From positions 1 to 35,252 of the forward strand of contig JACPCS010000126.1 in NCBI GenBank assembly GCA_016184455.1: a stretch of 35,252 nt of DNA, in the 5' to 3' direction. Positions 24,632 through 32,827 of this stretch are shown piece by piece. The notes under the pieces were generated by a model, which was not told the DNA's origin, made no database searches, and was given only the letters and a program-made list of their open reading frames with translations. The translations under genes were made by a program, and so were the position numbers. Position 1 is the first letter of the stretch. Every line of letters starts with the position of its first letter. The stretch is from Acidobacteriota bacterium (GTDB lineage Bacteria; Acidobacteriota; Vicinamibacteria; Vicinamibacterales; UBA2999).

Positions 24632-25672
24632 ATGAGTGACCACGCACAACTGATTCCCGGCGAACCGCAGATCAAGGATCTCGCTCGCGCCAAGGCCCGC
24701 GACGTTCTCGGGGGAAGCGTCGTCTTCCAGTCGATGCCGGTGACCGAGCAGAAGTCGATCTACCTGTCGCTGGTGCAGGAGTACATGGACCAGCAGCTCG
24801 ACAGGATGGGCCTGAAGCCCGTGTCGAAGATGATGGCCACCGACTCCGGCAAGGAGATGGGCTACAAGGGCTACGACCCGGGGTTCGGCGGCGACACGCG
24901 CGCGTTCAAGGAGCTGGTCGACTCCGTCGACTTTCCGAAGTTCGTCGCCGACCTCCTGAAGGCGGTGTTCGACGCCAACCTCAAGGTGATGAAGCAGCAG
25001 ACCGACAGTTACATCAAGCTCATGAAGGAGGCGACGAAGTCGACGGCCGACTTCATCAAGAAAGTGAAGGACGACGACGCCCTCGCCAAGGTCGCGGAGA
25101 CGAAGGGCGACAAGTTCAACGTCATCAGCGAGCGGCAGGCGGACGGATCGCAGAAGCTGGCGCTGACAACGCCCGAAGGCGACAAGGTCGACCCGGAGGA
25201 CGCCGAGGTCAAACGCGCCATCCTCGAAGCGAAGATCAACATGGCCAAGGAGCACCGCGCGGCCCTGCGCGAAGTGCTGCTGATGGGCGTCACGCGGCTG
25301 GTCGTCGAAAAGGGCGAAATCGAGGCGGGCGTCGAGTTCAGCGTGAAGGCCAGCCGCGAGAGCAAGGCGCGCCACGAGGATCAGAACATCAACGTGACGA
25401 GCGTGTCGGCCGAATACGAGTCGCCGCTCGGGGGCCTGTTCGGCGGGCCGAGCGGCAGCTTCGAGATGACGAACACGAACATCCAGGTGAACACGTCGGA
25501 GAAGAAGGCCGCCGACGAGCTGTCGGCGCTCCTCAAGGGCAAGGTGAACATCAAGTTCAAGACCGACTACTTCAAACTGGATAACTTCGCGAACATGTAC
25601 GCCGACGGCGGCGTCGCGGCACTGAAGCCCGGCGCGCCCGCGGCGGGGCAGATCGCAGCGCCGGCGCGGTAG
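24632..25672 (+). CDS. Unknown protein, helical N-terminus and beta-rich C-terminus
   Basis: The product is 346 residues, no signal peptide. The first 170 residues are Lys/Asp-rich helices (LKVMKQQTDSYIKLMKEATK, likely coiled coil). From about 215 the sequence turns to alternating beta strands: RLVVEKGEIEAGVEFSVKAS, INVTSVSAEYESPLGGLFGG, SFEMTNTNIQVNTS, KVNIKFKTDYFKL. It ends in an Ala/Pro tail. The layout, a helical stalk with an amphipathic beta region and a Gly-rich turn, is compatible with a self-assembling or membrane-active protein, but this is speculation. The gap to the upstream gene is 24 bases and to the next gene 12. Confidence 0.72.
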   Translation: MSDHAQLIPGEPQIKDLARAKARDVLGGSVVFQSMPVTEQKSIYLSLVQEYMDQQLDRMGLKPVSKMMATDSGKEMGYKGYDPGFGGDTRAFKELVDSVDFPKFVADLLKAVFDANLKVMKQQTDSYIKLMKEATKSTADFIKKVKDDDALAKVAETKGDKFNVISERQADGSQKLALTTPEGDKVDPEDAEVKRAILEAKINMAKEHRAALREVLLMGVTRLVVEKGEIEAGVEFSVKASRESKARHEDQNINVTSVSAEYESPLGGLFGGPSGSFEMTNTNIQVNTSEKKAADELSALLKGKVNIKFKTDYFKLDNFANMYADGGVAALKPGAPAAGQIAAPAR

Positions 25673-25684
25673 CCATGAACCGCC

Positions 25685-27751
25685 ATGGCGTTAGCGATTC
25701 TTGAGCTGGTTGCATTCGAGAACGAGAACGTCCGGTTTCGAATCGACACGGGAACGAACAGGTACTACCGGCTCAAGATCGGCACGCGCGTCAGGCGTGC
25801 GAACACGATCGACTGGGTGGACGAGGTGGTGTTCGCCACCCCGGTGGCGACCAACGAGGTGGGTGGCGAGCTGCTGAACAGCTCGAAGGAGATCGCGCTG
25901 CCGGTGGGCCGGCTCGCCGACGGTCATGGTTATGTGCAGTTGTTCAGTTTCAAAACGCCGGACGGGCGGTCTCCAGCCTTCTCGCGCGTGCTCGAGGTTC
26001 CCGCGGACGGCGGCCTCCACACGCTCGACGAGGCGAACATTCCGGCGCTCTCGCTGTCCGCTGCGATGAACATGACAAACGCGTTCAACGAACCACGCGC
26101 GATTCCCTGCCGCACCGGTGCCGACGTGTACGCGCGCACGGCGTCCTGGGGCGAGCTGCTCGGCCAGGTGGTCAAGGTCGCTGCGCCGGCGGTGCTGAAG
26201 CTCCTCGCTGGAGGGCAGAAGACGCCGTCCAATGGAACACCCGCGCCGGCGGGCGCTGCCGCTGCGCTGCAGGACGATCTGGTGGCGCTGCTGTTGAAGA
26301 TGGTGACCGGCGGGCTGCAGGCGGTGACGTCGCAGACCGCCAGCATCGCGCTCCCGCCCGCCGATCCGCTGACGAACCGGTTCGCCGACGTGCGACGCGG
26401 CGGGTGGTCCCGTCCCTTCGTGTTCGGGGTTGACGATGCGCTGATCGCGGCGGCGATCGGGCCGCTGGTCCAGATCCTGCCCGACCTGATGAACTCGGCC
26501 AACCAGAAGCGCGTCCAGCTCAAGCAGGCGAACAACAAGCTCATCACGGACCTGATGTCGGATCTCAATCGTCGGCTGCTCCTGGAGCGTCTCGCCGACG
26601 CGCAGCGCCAGGCGCCGGCCGGGCAGTCCGGCAGCGCCCCCGACCTGACGCAGCTCATTCAGCTGCTGCAGCAGGCCGGACCGGCGCAGCACACGGAATC
26701 GCCGGCACCCGCGGCAGCCCCGCAAAGCCTCGCAGTCGCGTCCTCGGCCTACGCGCCGAGCAGCAGGGCTGTGCTGTCGTTTGCGACGGCCGATCCTGTC
26801 CGCTGGAACGGCAGGCCGACCCTCCTCTTTTCCAGGAATCAGCCGCTTCGACTGCGCGTCCGGTTCACCGTCGGCGATCCCGCGCCACGCCGGCCGCTGC
26901 CAAAGGCGGCGCTCACAGTCGTCTTCAAGGACGACTCCGACCAGACGGTGTGGTTTCGGAAGACGCTCCGGCCGACGAACGTTGCCGCCAACGCGGTCAT
27001 CGACCTCGCGCTCGCGCAGGACGAGATCGCGCGGCTGCCTGTGAACCGCCGGATCGCCGTCGTCGCCGAACTGCGCTGGAGCACGGCACAGGGACGACGA
27101 TACACGGCGCTCGGCTCCACGGAGATCGTGCTCGTCAACCGGTACTTCCTGGTCGATCAGGGCGAGGGAACCGGCGAACGGGAACTGACGGATATGACGC
27201 GCTTCAAGCCGTTCTGGAACAAGGTGTGGGAGGCGCCGACGCTCGGCGCCGGCGCCGCGCGCGAGGGCAAGAGATACCTCTGGGAGCTCAACGTCGATGC
27301 CCGGTACACCGTGCTGCTGTCTCCCGACCACGACGCGAACGGGCTGATGCAGACGCGGGTCGCGCGCGGGAAGCCCGACCCCGACAGCCTGACGGAGACG
27401 ATCGAAGGGCGCATGAAGGCCGGCATCGAGTTGAGCATGAGCGAGCTGAACAAGCTGCTGCCGCTGTGGGACGCACAGCCTCTGGAGGCGGACCGGCTGG
27501 ACGCGCTCGCCACGCCCCAGTTCGCCACGAGCAACGCCGGTGAATTCGTCTACAACGTCAAGCTCAGAGGGCGGGCCGGCGAGCGCGGAATGGTCTGGGT
27601 GATTCCGGTGTTCAAGCTGTTCGACGTCACGCTCAGCGCGGTGCAGCGTGTCGATGACACCGGCCAGGTGCTCGCGATCGCGGACGAGAACGTCAGGTTC
27701 CCGCTGCCTGTCGCTGCGCGCGTCATCGGATTGAAGTCAGAGCGGAGTTAG
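25685..27751 (+). CDS. Large multi-domain protein of unknown function (688 residues)
   Basis: I do not recognise this family. The N-terminal 110 residues look like a beta-sandwich (LVAFENENVRFRIDTGTNRYYRLKIG, then VQLFSFKTPDGRSPAFSRVLEV). A helical part follows with SWGELLGQVVKVAAPAVLKLLAG and the Leu/Gln-rich 'QANNKLITDLMSDLNRRLLL'. Then comes an Ala/Pro linker near 335-355, a second beta domain (RLRVRFTVGDPAPRRPLPKA) and a C-terminal region with ALGSTEIVLVNRYFLVDQ and KRYLWELNVDARYTVLLSP. No signal peptide or clear membrane span is present. It may be a scaffold, since it has several beta modules. Confidence 0.72.
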   Translation: MALAILELVAFENENVRFRIDTGTNRYYRLKIGTRVRRANTIDWVDEVVFATPVATNEVGGELLNSSKEIALPVGRLADGHGYVQLFSFKTPDGRSPAFSRVLEVPADGGLHTLDEANIPALSLSAAMNMTNAFNEPRAIPCRTGADVYARTASWGELLGQVVKVAAPAVLKLLAGGQKTPSNGTPAPAGAAAALQDDLVALLLKMVTGGLQAVTSQTASIALPPADPLTNRFADVRRGGWSRPFVFGVDDALIAAAIGPLVQILPDLMNSANQKRVQLKQANNKLITDLMSDLNRRLLLERLADAQRQAPAGQSGSAPDLTQLIQLLQQAGPAQHTESPAPAAAPQSLAVASSAYAPSSRAVLSFATADPVRWNGRPTLLFSRNQPLRLRVRFTVGDPAPRRPLPKAALTVVFKDDSDQTVWFRKTLRPTNVAANAVIDLALAQDEIARLPVNRRIAVVAELRWSTAQGRRYTALGSTEIVLVNRYFLVDQGEGTGERELTDMTRFKPFWNKVWEAPTLGAGAAREGKRYLWELNVDARYTVLLSPDHDANGLMQTRVARGKPDPDSLTETIEGRMKAGIELSMSELNKLLPLWDAQPLEADRLDALATPQFATSNAGEFVYNVKLRGRAGERGMVWVIPVFKLFDVTLSAVQRVDDTGQVLAIADENVRFPLPVAARVIGLKSERS

Positions 27752-27753
27752 GC

Positions 27754-27939
27754 ATGCTGGCCATACCACTCACCGAACACGACGACGAGAGTGCCGACGA
27801 AGCGGGCGCGATCGGGCGCGATGAGCCGGAGTACAGCTTCGAGGGCTTCAGCGTGGAGTTCTCGGACAAGGTCATGCTCACGCCCATCGTGACGTCCGAT
27901 ACCACCCGCCAGCCCGCGGAGCGCCGCCATGATCGATGA
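27754..27939 (+). CDS. Small acidic protein, unknown
   Basis: The product is 61 residues, starting 2 bases after the upstream stop and overlapping the next gene by 11 bases. The first half is strongly acidic (EHDDESADEAGAIGRDEPEY), followed by FEGFSVEFSDKVMLTPIVT and a basic tail. Tight packing on both sides supports it as a real gene. It may be a peptide partner or substrate of a neighbour. No homologue known to me. Confidence 0.5.
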   Translation: MLAIPLTEHDDESADEAGAIGRDEPEYSFEGFSVEFSDKVMLTPIVTSDTTRQPAERRHDR

Positions 27940-28201
27940 GGCATTCATGCCGTTCGCACGGATCATCGAGCGGCTCGTGTCGTTCCGCCCCGAGGTCGTC
28001 GACGAGGAGGCGGGGGTCCGCTCGTATATCTACGCCTGCGAGCTGCACCTGCCCATCGAGCTCGACGTCGTCCGCGACGAGAGCGGGGCGCTCCGGATCG
28101 GCTCCACACCGCCGCTGTACGACGTCGATACGTCATTCCGGCCGACGTTTCACGCGCTGAGATTCACGGCCGACGTGCCGCACCACGACGATGCCGACTG
28201 A
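27929..28201 (+). CDS. Small protein, unknown
   Basis: The product is 90 residues, no signal peptide. A short helix (FMPFARIIERLVSFRP) is followed by beta strands (GVRSYIYACELHLPIELDVVRD and LRFTADVP). Overlaps both neighbours by 11 bases (27929-27939 and 28191-28201), so its translation is coupled to both. It could be a chaperone or adaptor for the neighbouring trypco2-like protein; that is inference only. Confidence 0.6.
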   Translation: MIDEAFMPFARIIERLVSFRPEVVDEEAGVRSYIYACELHLPIELDVVRDESGALRIGSTPPLYDVDTSFRPTFHALRFTADVPHHDDAD

Positions 28202-28928
28202 GAACACCGCGTGGCAGCTCGAGGAGCTCGTCGACTCGCTCGTCGTCGAGCTCGACAAGACCCGCGAGACGCTCGCGGTGAAGGCGATCAACAAGCCCCT
28301 CACGTACACGGTGAAGGAGCTCGCGCTCGACCTGCAGATCTTCCCGTCCTACGACGGCGACCAGGTGAGGTTCGTCACCGCGCAGCCCGGTCAGCAGGGC
28401 GCGTCGAAGGTCACGATTCAGCTCGGCTCGATCACCGACCAGCAGGTGCGCGCAACGACGAAGGTGCCCGGGGCGAAGCACGATATCAACATCGACGAGA
28501 TCGGGATCGACAAGAGCACGCGAAAGCGCCTGCGGAAGCTGGGGGTCAACTCGGTCGAGGACCTCAAGGAGATCGAGCGCAAGGACATCGACCTCCAGAA
28601 GGTCTCGGATTCCGAGATCGACTACCGGGCGCTGGCCAATCAGATCCAGAAGTCGAGGCGGGGCCAGCGGCCGCCGAAGGTCGAGGCGGTCAGCCTTTCG
28701 CGCGACAGCCAGGACGCGCCGTACCTGGTCGTCCGGGGCGAGCGGCTCGCGGTCGATCCCGCCTTCCAGCCGGTGGCGGTCGTCAACCAGACGCTCGCCG
28801 AGGTGATGTCGAGCAGCGACAGGGAGCTGAGGATTCAGCTCACGCCGGAACACCGCTTCGGCCGCCAGAACGAGCTCATCCTCACTTTCGATCCGTTCGC
28901 CGTCATCAGGATGAACGTGAAAGCCTGA
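28191..28928 (+). CDS. Trypco2-like, helix-hairpin-helix and IPT-like fusion protein
   Basis: The product is 245 residues. Residues 9-85 (LEELVDSLVVELDKTRE, LTYTVKELALDLQIFP, VRFVTAQPG, KVTIQLGSI) match the pattern of the trypsin-co-occurring domain 2, which in known conflict systems sits beside proteases and effector-associated domains. Residues about 103-130 (EIGIDKSTRKRLRKLGVNSV) form a helix-hairpin-helix-type element. Residues about 163-240 look like an IPT/TIG-type beta domain (VEAVSLSRD, APYLVVRGERL, AVVNQTLAEV). No signal peptide. It may link a protease in this operon to a partner or nucleic acid. The domain calls are from memory of patterns, not from a search. Confidence 0.6.
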   Translation: MPTENTAWQLEELVDSLVVELDKTRETLAVKAINKPLTYTVKELALDLQIFPSYDGDQVRFVTAQPGQQGASKVTIQLGSITDQQVRATTKVPGAKHDINIDEIGIDKSTRKRLRKLGVNSVEDLKEIERKDIDLQKVSDSEIDYRALANQIQKSRRGQRPPKVEAVSLSRDSQDAPYLVVRGERLAVDPAFQPVAVVNQTLAEVMSSSDRELRIQLTPEHRFGRQNELILTFDPFAVIRMNVKA

Positions 28929-28929
28929 C

Positions 28930-30927
28930 GTGGCCGTCATGAAGAAGAAGATCACCGCCTCGTTCGACGACCTGATCCGGCACCGCTACGGACTCCGTGG
29001 CGGGACGGAGACCGGCGACACGCGTCACGCCGAGGATTTGCTCGCGGGCTCTTACGGCATCCGTCCGGCCGCGAAGCCGCCGCGCGGGAAGACGCCGACC
29101 TCGGCGGTCCTGACATATCGGTGCGACGATGGCGAGACGATCCCGCAGCGGAAGGGCCGGCCGCGGCCCGGAGCGCTGTCCCTCCAGCAGGCGGTTCAGC
29201 CCTCGCCCGAGCTCCCCGACATCGCCGCCGAATATCAGGTGGAGATCATCGACCCGGTGAAAGACGTCGTCGCAGGCACGGCGACGGCCGCGGCGCCGTC
29301 AGTGGCGGCTGCGCCTGCGAGCCCCTCGCGACCCGCCGCCATGTCCCTGCCCGCGCCGGCGTCCGTTCCTGCCGCCGCACAGCCGGCCACGGCCACGTCC
29401 GATGACGATTTCGCGGCTGATCTGCAGTCGATCCTCGCCGGCCAGAAAGTGTTCGATCCGGTGAGCAAGACGACCGTCGACAAGAGAGAGAGCAGCGCGC
29501 CCCCTCCTTCCTCTCCCGCGCCGGACGCAAAGAACGAGACGGCGATTTTCGACCGCATTGCGCAGAGCCTCCAGTACGCGAACGCCTACAACCTGGGCAC
29601 GATCGAGCTCGAGAACCGGTTCGCGGATTTCGATGCCTTCTCCGAACTGGAGCGGAAGGCCGCAAAGGCGAAGAAGAAGACCGGCAACGGGAGCGGTGCC
29701 GCCAGCGCGCCGCCCGCTGTGCCTCCGGTTGACAGCGCCGATTTCATCCGCGACCTGGATGCGATCCGAAGCGGATACGTGCAGAAGACCGGCGTCGCCA
29801 TTGCGGGCTCACCGGCCGCGCCAGCTGTCTCAGCGGCGGAGGCACGGACCGAGCCGCTCGGCACAGCCCTCCAGACTCCGACCACCGGGGCCCCTGCGCC
29901 GGCGCCGCCGCAGCCGCTTCCCAAGCCGAACACTCGCTTCTGCTGTGTCTTCGGTCAACCGAACCTGCAAAAAGCGGCCATGGTGCCGCTCATCCACGGA
30001 GCGGGCGCGGGCGGGATCGTGGAGGTGAACGGTCTGAAATTCCACGACTACGAGAACTGGTTCTGGACCGGAGAGACGAACGGCATTCTGTATACGTGCA
30101 AAGGCGGCTTCATCGACGTCGGCCACGTGCGCGACATGGCCGACCGCACCGCCTACCTGGCGGTACAGGCTCACCAGATGCTACCCCGCGGCGGCGTCTA
30201 TCTGTATCAGAACCAGAGGGAGGGCGGGACCATCAACGTGCACTTCCACGCGCAGAACGTGAAATCGGGTCCCGCCATCGAGATTCCGCTCGCACAGCGC
30301 ATCGCGTACGAGCTGGGGCTGTGGCACGAGATCTGGTCGTGGTGCGACGCTGACGAACGGTACAGCGCGTTCTCGCCGGAGGACCTCTACTCGAATCTCA
30401 CGGGCACGTTGATAGCCGCGCAGGTGTTGAGCCAGATGTCGCTGGGGAACTTCGATCTCGCCGACTACAACAAGCGAATGGGGTCGGCGGTCCCCTCAGC
30501 CCTGGCACTGCTCGGTGCCGTGGCCGCTGCGGACACGCAGGCCGCGATGGATGTCGTCGACGTTCACAAGAATCCCGCCGGGCCGGGATGGTGGGACAGC
30601 ACGAAGACCCTGACGTTGCCGCCTGACTTCATCCGGAAACGTCATCTCGGTGCCTTCAAAGAGGTCAGGCCGGTCCTCGTGCCGGGCGCCAACGTCTGCG
30701 GGGCGCTCGCGCAGCCGGCCAGGTGGCCCGTGCCGGAGAAGGACGGGCACGGGACGTCGCTGAACTTCTATTACACGCTCAAGGTCGACGTCGATACCTC
30801 GGTCATCCCCGCGAGATTCCTGCCGAATCCCTCGAGCACTCAGATTACGTCCGCCGACTTTCCGGCCATCGTCGAGAAGATCCGGGCGGACGTGCTCAGT
30901 CAATTTCCATATGGAGACAAGCCGTGA
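28930..30927 (+). CDS. DUF4056 protein with long disordered N-terminal region
   Basis: The product is 665 residues from the GTG at 28930 (ATG at 28939 is possible), 1 base after the upstream stop. Residues 1-335 are mostly disordered, with Ala/Pro-rich linkers. Two short motifs of the form D-F-x-x-D-L-x-x-I-x-x-G stand out there (DFAADLQSILAG and DFIRDLDAIRSG). From residue 338 the DUF4056 domain begins: RFCCVFGQ, then NGILYTCKGGFIDVGHVRD (386-402) and YSAFSPEDLYSNLTG. Its function is not known to me; conserved His, Asp and Cys residues could form a metal or catalytic site. The stop overlaps the next start as GTGA (30924-30927). Confidence 0.75.
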   Translation: MAVMKKKITASFDDLIRHRYGLRGGTETGDTRHAEDLLAGSYGIRPAAKPPRGKTPTSAVLTYRCDDGETIPQRKGRPRPGALSLQQAVQPSPELPDIAAEYQVEIIDPVKDVVAGTATAAAPSVAAAPASPSRPAAMSLPAPASVPAAAQPATATSDDDFAADLQSILAGQKVFDPVSKTTVDKRESSAPPPSSPAPDAKNETAIFDRIAQSLQYANAYNLGTIELENRFADFDAFSELERKAAKAKKKTGNGSGAASAPPAVPPVDSADFIRDLDAIRSGYVQKTGVAIAGSPAAPAVSAAEARTEPLGTALQTPTTGAPAPAPPQPLPKPNTRFCCVFGQPNLQKAAMVPLIHGAGAGGIVEVNGLKFHDYENWFWTGETNGILYTCKGGFIDVGHVRDMADRTAYLAVQAHQMLPRGGVYLYQNQREGGTINVHFHAQNVKSGPAIEIPLAQRIAYELGLWHEIWSWCDADERYSAFSPEDLYSNLTGTLIAAQVLSQMSLGNFDLADYNKRMGSAVPSALALLGAVAAADTQAAMDVVDVHKNPAGPGWWDSTKTLTLPPDFIRKRHLGAFKEVRPVLVPGANVCGALAQPARWPVPEKDGHGTSLNFYYTLKVDVDTSVIPARFLPNPSSTQITSADFPAIVEKIRADVLSQFPYGDKP

Positions 30928-32696
30928 GCGAAAACCGATTTGCGCGGATGAGCGAGTACCTCAAATACGCGGCTGCACCGGGGGCACTGCACGCGCGCAG
31001 CCGGGGAATGGCCCGGACCGGCCCTGCCGCCACGGTGCCGGGGTACGCCTCGGCCCAGTCGCGCGGCTGGGTCCGGCCAATGGCCGCTCAGGACCGACTG
31101 CTCGTCGTCCTCATCGAGAACGGCGGGATCGACCTCGGGGTTCAGAAGCTCGTCAAGCACATCCCCGGGATCGACGTGCTCAGCGATGCACAGCGCCGGG
31201 AGCTCGAGACCTTCATCGAAGACAAGATCAGGAGCGTGACCGACAAGCTTCTCGAGGATGCGGAGCTGTCGATCAACCGCTACTCCGCCGCGAAGCCCGA
31301 CCTGTTCGGCGACGTCATCGTGCTGCGCGACGGCACCGCGTCGTACGACGACTTGAAGCGCACGCTGATCGCCCAGTCGCGGCAGGGGAAGATCATCGAC
31401 CTCGTCATCCTGACCCACGGCGGCAAGGACTCGATCTCCGTCCGCGGCGGCATCACCGGACAGAAGATCAGGAACATCAGGACGGAGCTGGGACAGCCGC
31501 TCAACATCCGGTCGGTGTACATGATGAACTGTCAGGCCTCGACGCTGAACAAGGCGTGGATCGACGCCGGCGCACGCGTATCGGCCGGCTCCCGGGAGAA
31601 CAACTACCTGCCGGAGCCCACGACGTTCTTCTTCTGGAAGAACTGGAAAGAGGGCCAGTCGTTCGAACGGGCCGTCACCGGCGCCTACATTGCGACGGTG
31701 AACCTGATGAACGACACGATCCGCGGCCTCGTCGGCGCGATTCCGATCGTCGGGTCGAAGCTTGCCGGCAGCATCGACGTGGGCAAGCTGGACTTCGTCC
31801 GCCAGAGCGAACCCGTCATCCAGGGGCAGCGAAGCCTGACGATCACCTCCGACAACCTGACGGCCGCGCAGAGCACGCCCAGCAGTCTGGTGACCACGGT
31901 CGTGCCCTCCGACGTGCTTGGCGCGCCCGCACCGTCCGTTGCAGCCAGCCTGAGCGGGGCCGCCGTCGTGTCGTCGTACAAGTTCCACAGTCCGAGCTGG
32001 GTCGTCGCCGAGCAGGCCACGTACTCGCTCGCGCAGAATCCGGCGGCCGCCGTCGCCGCGATCGGCCTCGCCGACGCGGCGCAGATCGGGCTTGGCGCCG
32101 CTGCGATCGTGCAGGCGCAGGTCTCCGCCTCCCAGGGCGCCTTCACGCTGTCGTATGACAAGGCTCAGCGCCTGCTCACCACCGAAGCGCGCGTACAAAT
32201 GAAGGGCGCGCAGGTGGCCAAGCAGCCGTATTCGCGGCCGCTGTTCTACATCGGGGGCATCCGCGTGGGCACCGCCGAAGCGACCGTGATCGTCGAGTGG
32301 GAAGGCAACCCCTACGGCGAGATCGGCACCGCGATCATCCGGCGCGATCTGGCCAACTCCACGGAATGGTCCAAGTCATCGTGCAACCTGACCATCACCA
32401 AGGCCGATCGCATCCCGCTGCCCAACACCGATCCCCGGGCGTGGCCGATCGTCTACGTCTACGAAGGGTCGTACGATCCGCTCGGGAACGGCCATTTCGA
32501 GTTCAACGGTGAGTTCGAGATCAACGCGTTCGGCGGGCTGAAGTTCAACAAGCACCAGGTGTTCTCGAGGTCGCTGCTCGACGTCGCGATCATGGGCACC
32601 CCGGACTCGTACGTGCAGAAGGGTCCGGACAACATCGTGCCGGTGCCGCCGATTCCCGAAGAGCAGATGAAGTACCTGAAGACCCGACTGCCCTGA
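30924..32696 (+). CDS. Caspase-like (clan CD) peptidase candidate with C-terminal beta domain
   Basis: The product is 590 residues from the GTG at 30924; GGAG lies about 8 bases upstream. Residues about 55-290 look like a caspase-type fold: DVIVLRDGTASYDDLKRTL, DLVILTHGG with H165, IRSVYMMNCQAS with C203, then GARVSAGSRENN and EGQSFERAV. A His-Gly after a hydrophobic strand and a Cys after the next strand, 38 residues apart, is the clan CD pattern (caspases, gingipains, CHAT). After a linker and an Ala-rich hydrophobic stretch (about 375-405) comes a beta-rich domain (PLFYIGGIRVGTAEATVIVE, NGHFEFNGEFEINAFG). Last gene of the operon; probably the effector or the activating protease. No signal peptide. 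Confidence 0.6.
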   Translation: MSENRFARMSEYLKYAAAPGALHARSRGMARTGPAATVPGYASAQSRGWVRPMAAQDRLLVVLIENGGIDLGVQKLVKHIPGIDVLSDAQRRELETFIEDKIRSVTDKLLEDAELSINRYSAAKPDLFGDVIVLRDGTASYDDLKRTLIAQSRQGKIIDLVILTHGGKDSISVRGGITGQKIRNIRTELGQPLNIRSVYMMNCQASTLNKAWIDAGARVSAGSRENNYLPEPTTFFFWKNWKEGQSFERAVTGAYIATVNLMNDTIRGLVGAIPIVGSKLAGSIDVGKLDFVRQSEPVIQGQRSLTITSDNLTAAQSTPSSLVTTVVPSDVLGAPAPSVAASLSGAAVVSSYKFHSPSWVVAEQATYSLAQNPAAAVAAIGLADAAQIGLGAAAIVQAQVSASQGAFTLSYDKAQRLLTTEARVQMKGAQVAKQPYSRPLFYIGGIRVGTAEATVIVEWEGNPYGEIGTAIIRRDLANSTEWSKSSCNLTITKADRIPLPNTDPRAWPIVYVYEGSYDPLGNGHFEFNGEFEINAFGGLKFNKHQVFSRSLLDVAIMGTPDSYVQKGPDNIVPVPPIPEEQMKYLKTRLP

Positions 32697-32783
32697 GCGC
32701 GGCGTCAGGAGTCGCAACTGAACGAAGGAGGAGGTGGCTGGCTCACCGCGTGCGCCCCACTTCCGATTGCCGCACACGTGGAC

Positions 32784-32827
32784 TTGACCATACCTAGAAG
32801 TCCAATGTATAAGGCTCCTAGGTATGG
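32784..32827 (+). promoter_or_regulatory. Promoter and operator of the PadR gene
   Basis: TTGACC (32784-32789), 18 bases, TATAAG (32808-32813) form a sigma70-type promoter. A perfect 10-bp inverted repeat, CCATACCTAG (32788-32797) and CTAGGTATGG (32818-32827), overlaps the -35 box and the start codon, with 20 bases between arms. The ATG at 32824 lies inside the right arm, and the predicted transcript start is at about 32820, so the mRNA would be almost leaderless. This is the layout expected for autorepression by PadR. Confidence 0.75.

Noticed and set aside
22703..25375. 890-residue minus-strand frame opposite the unknown operon proteins
   Set aside because: Composition is Leu/Asp/Arg/Val-rich with no domain and it lies antisense to well-packed plus-strand genes.
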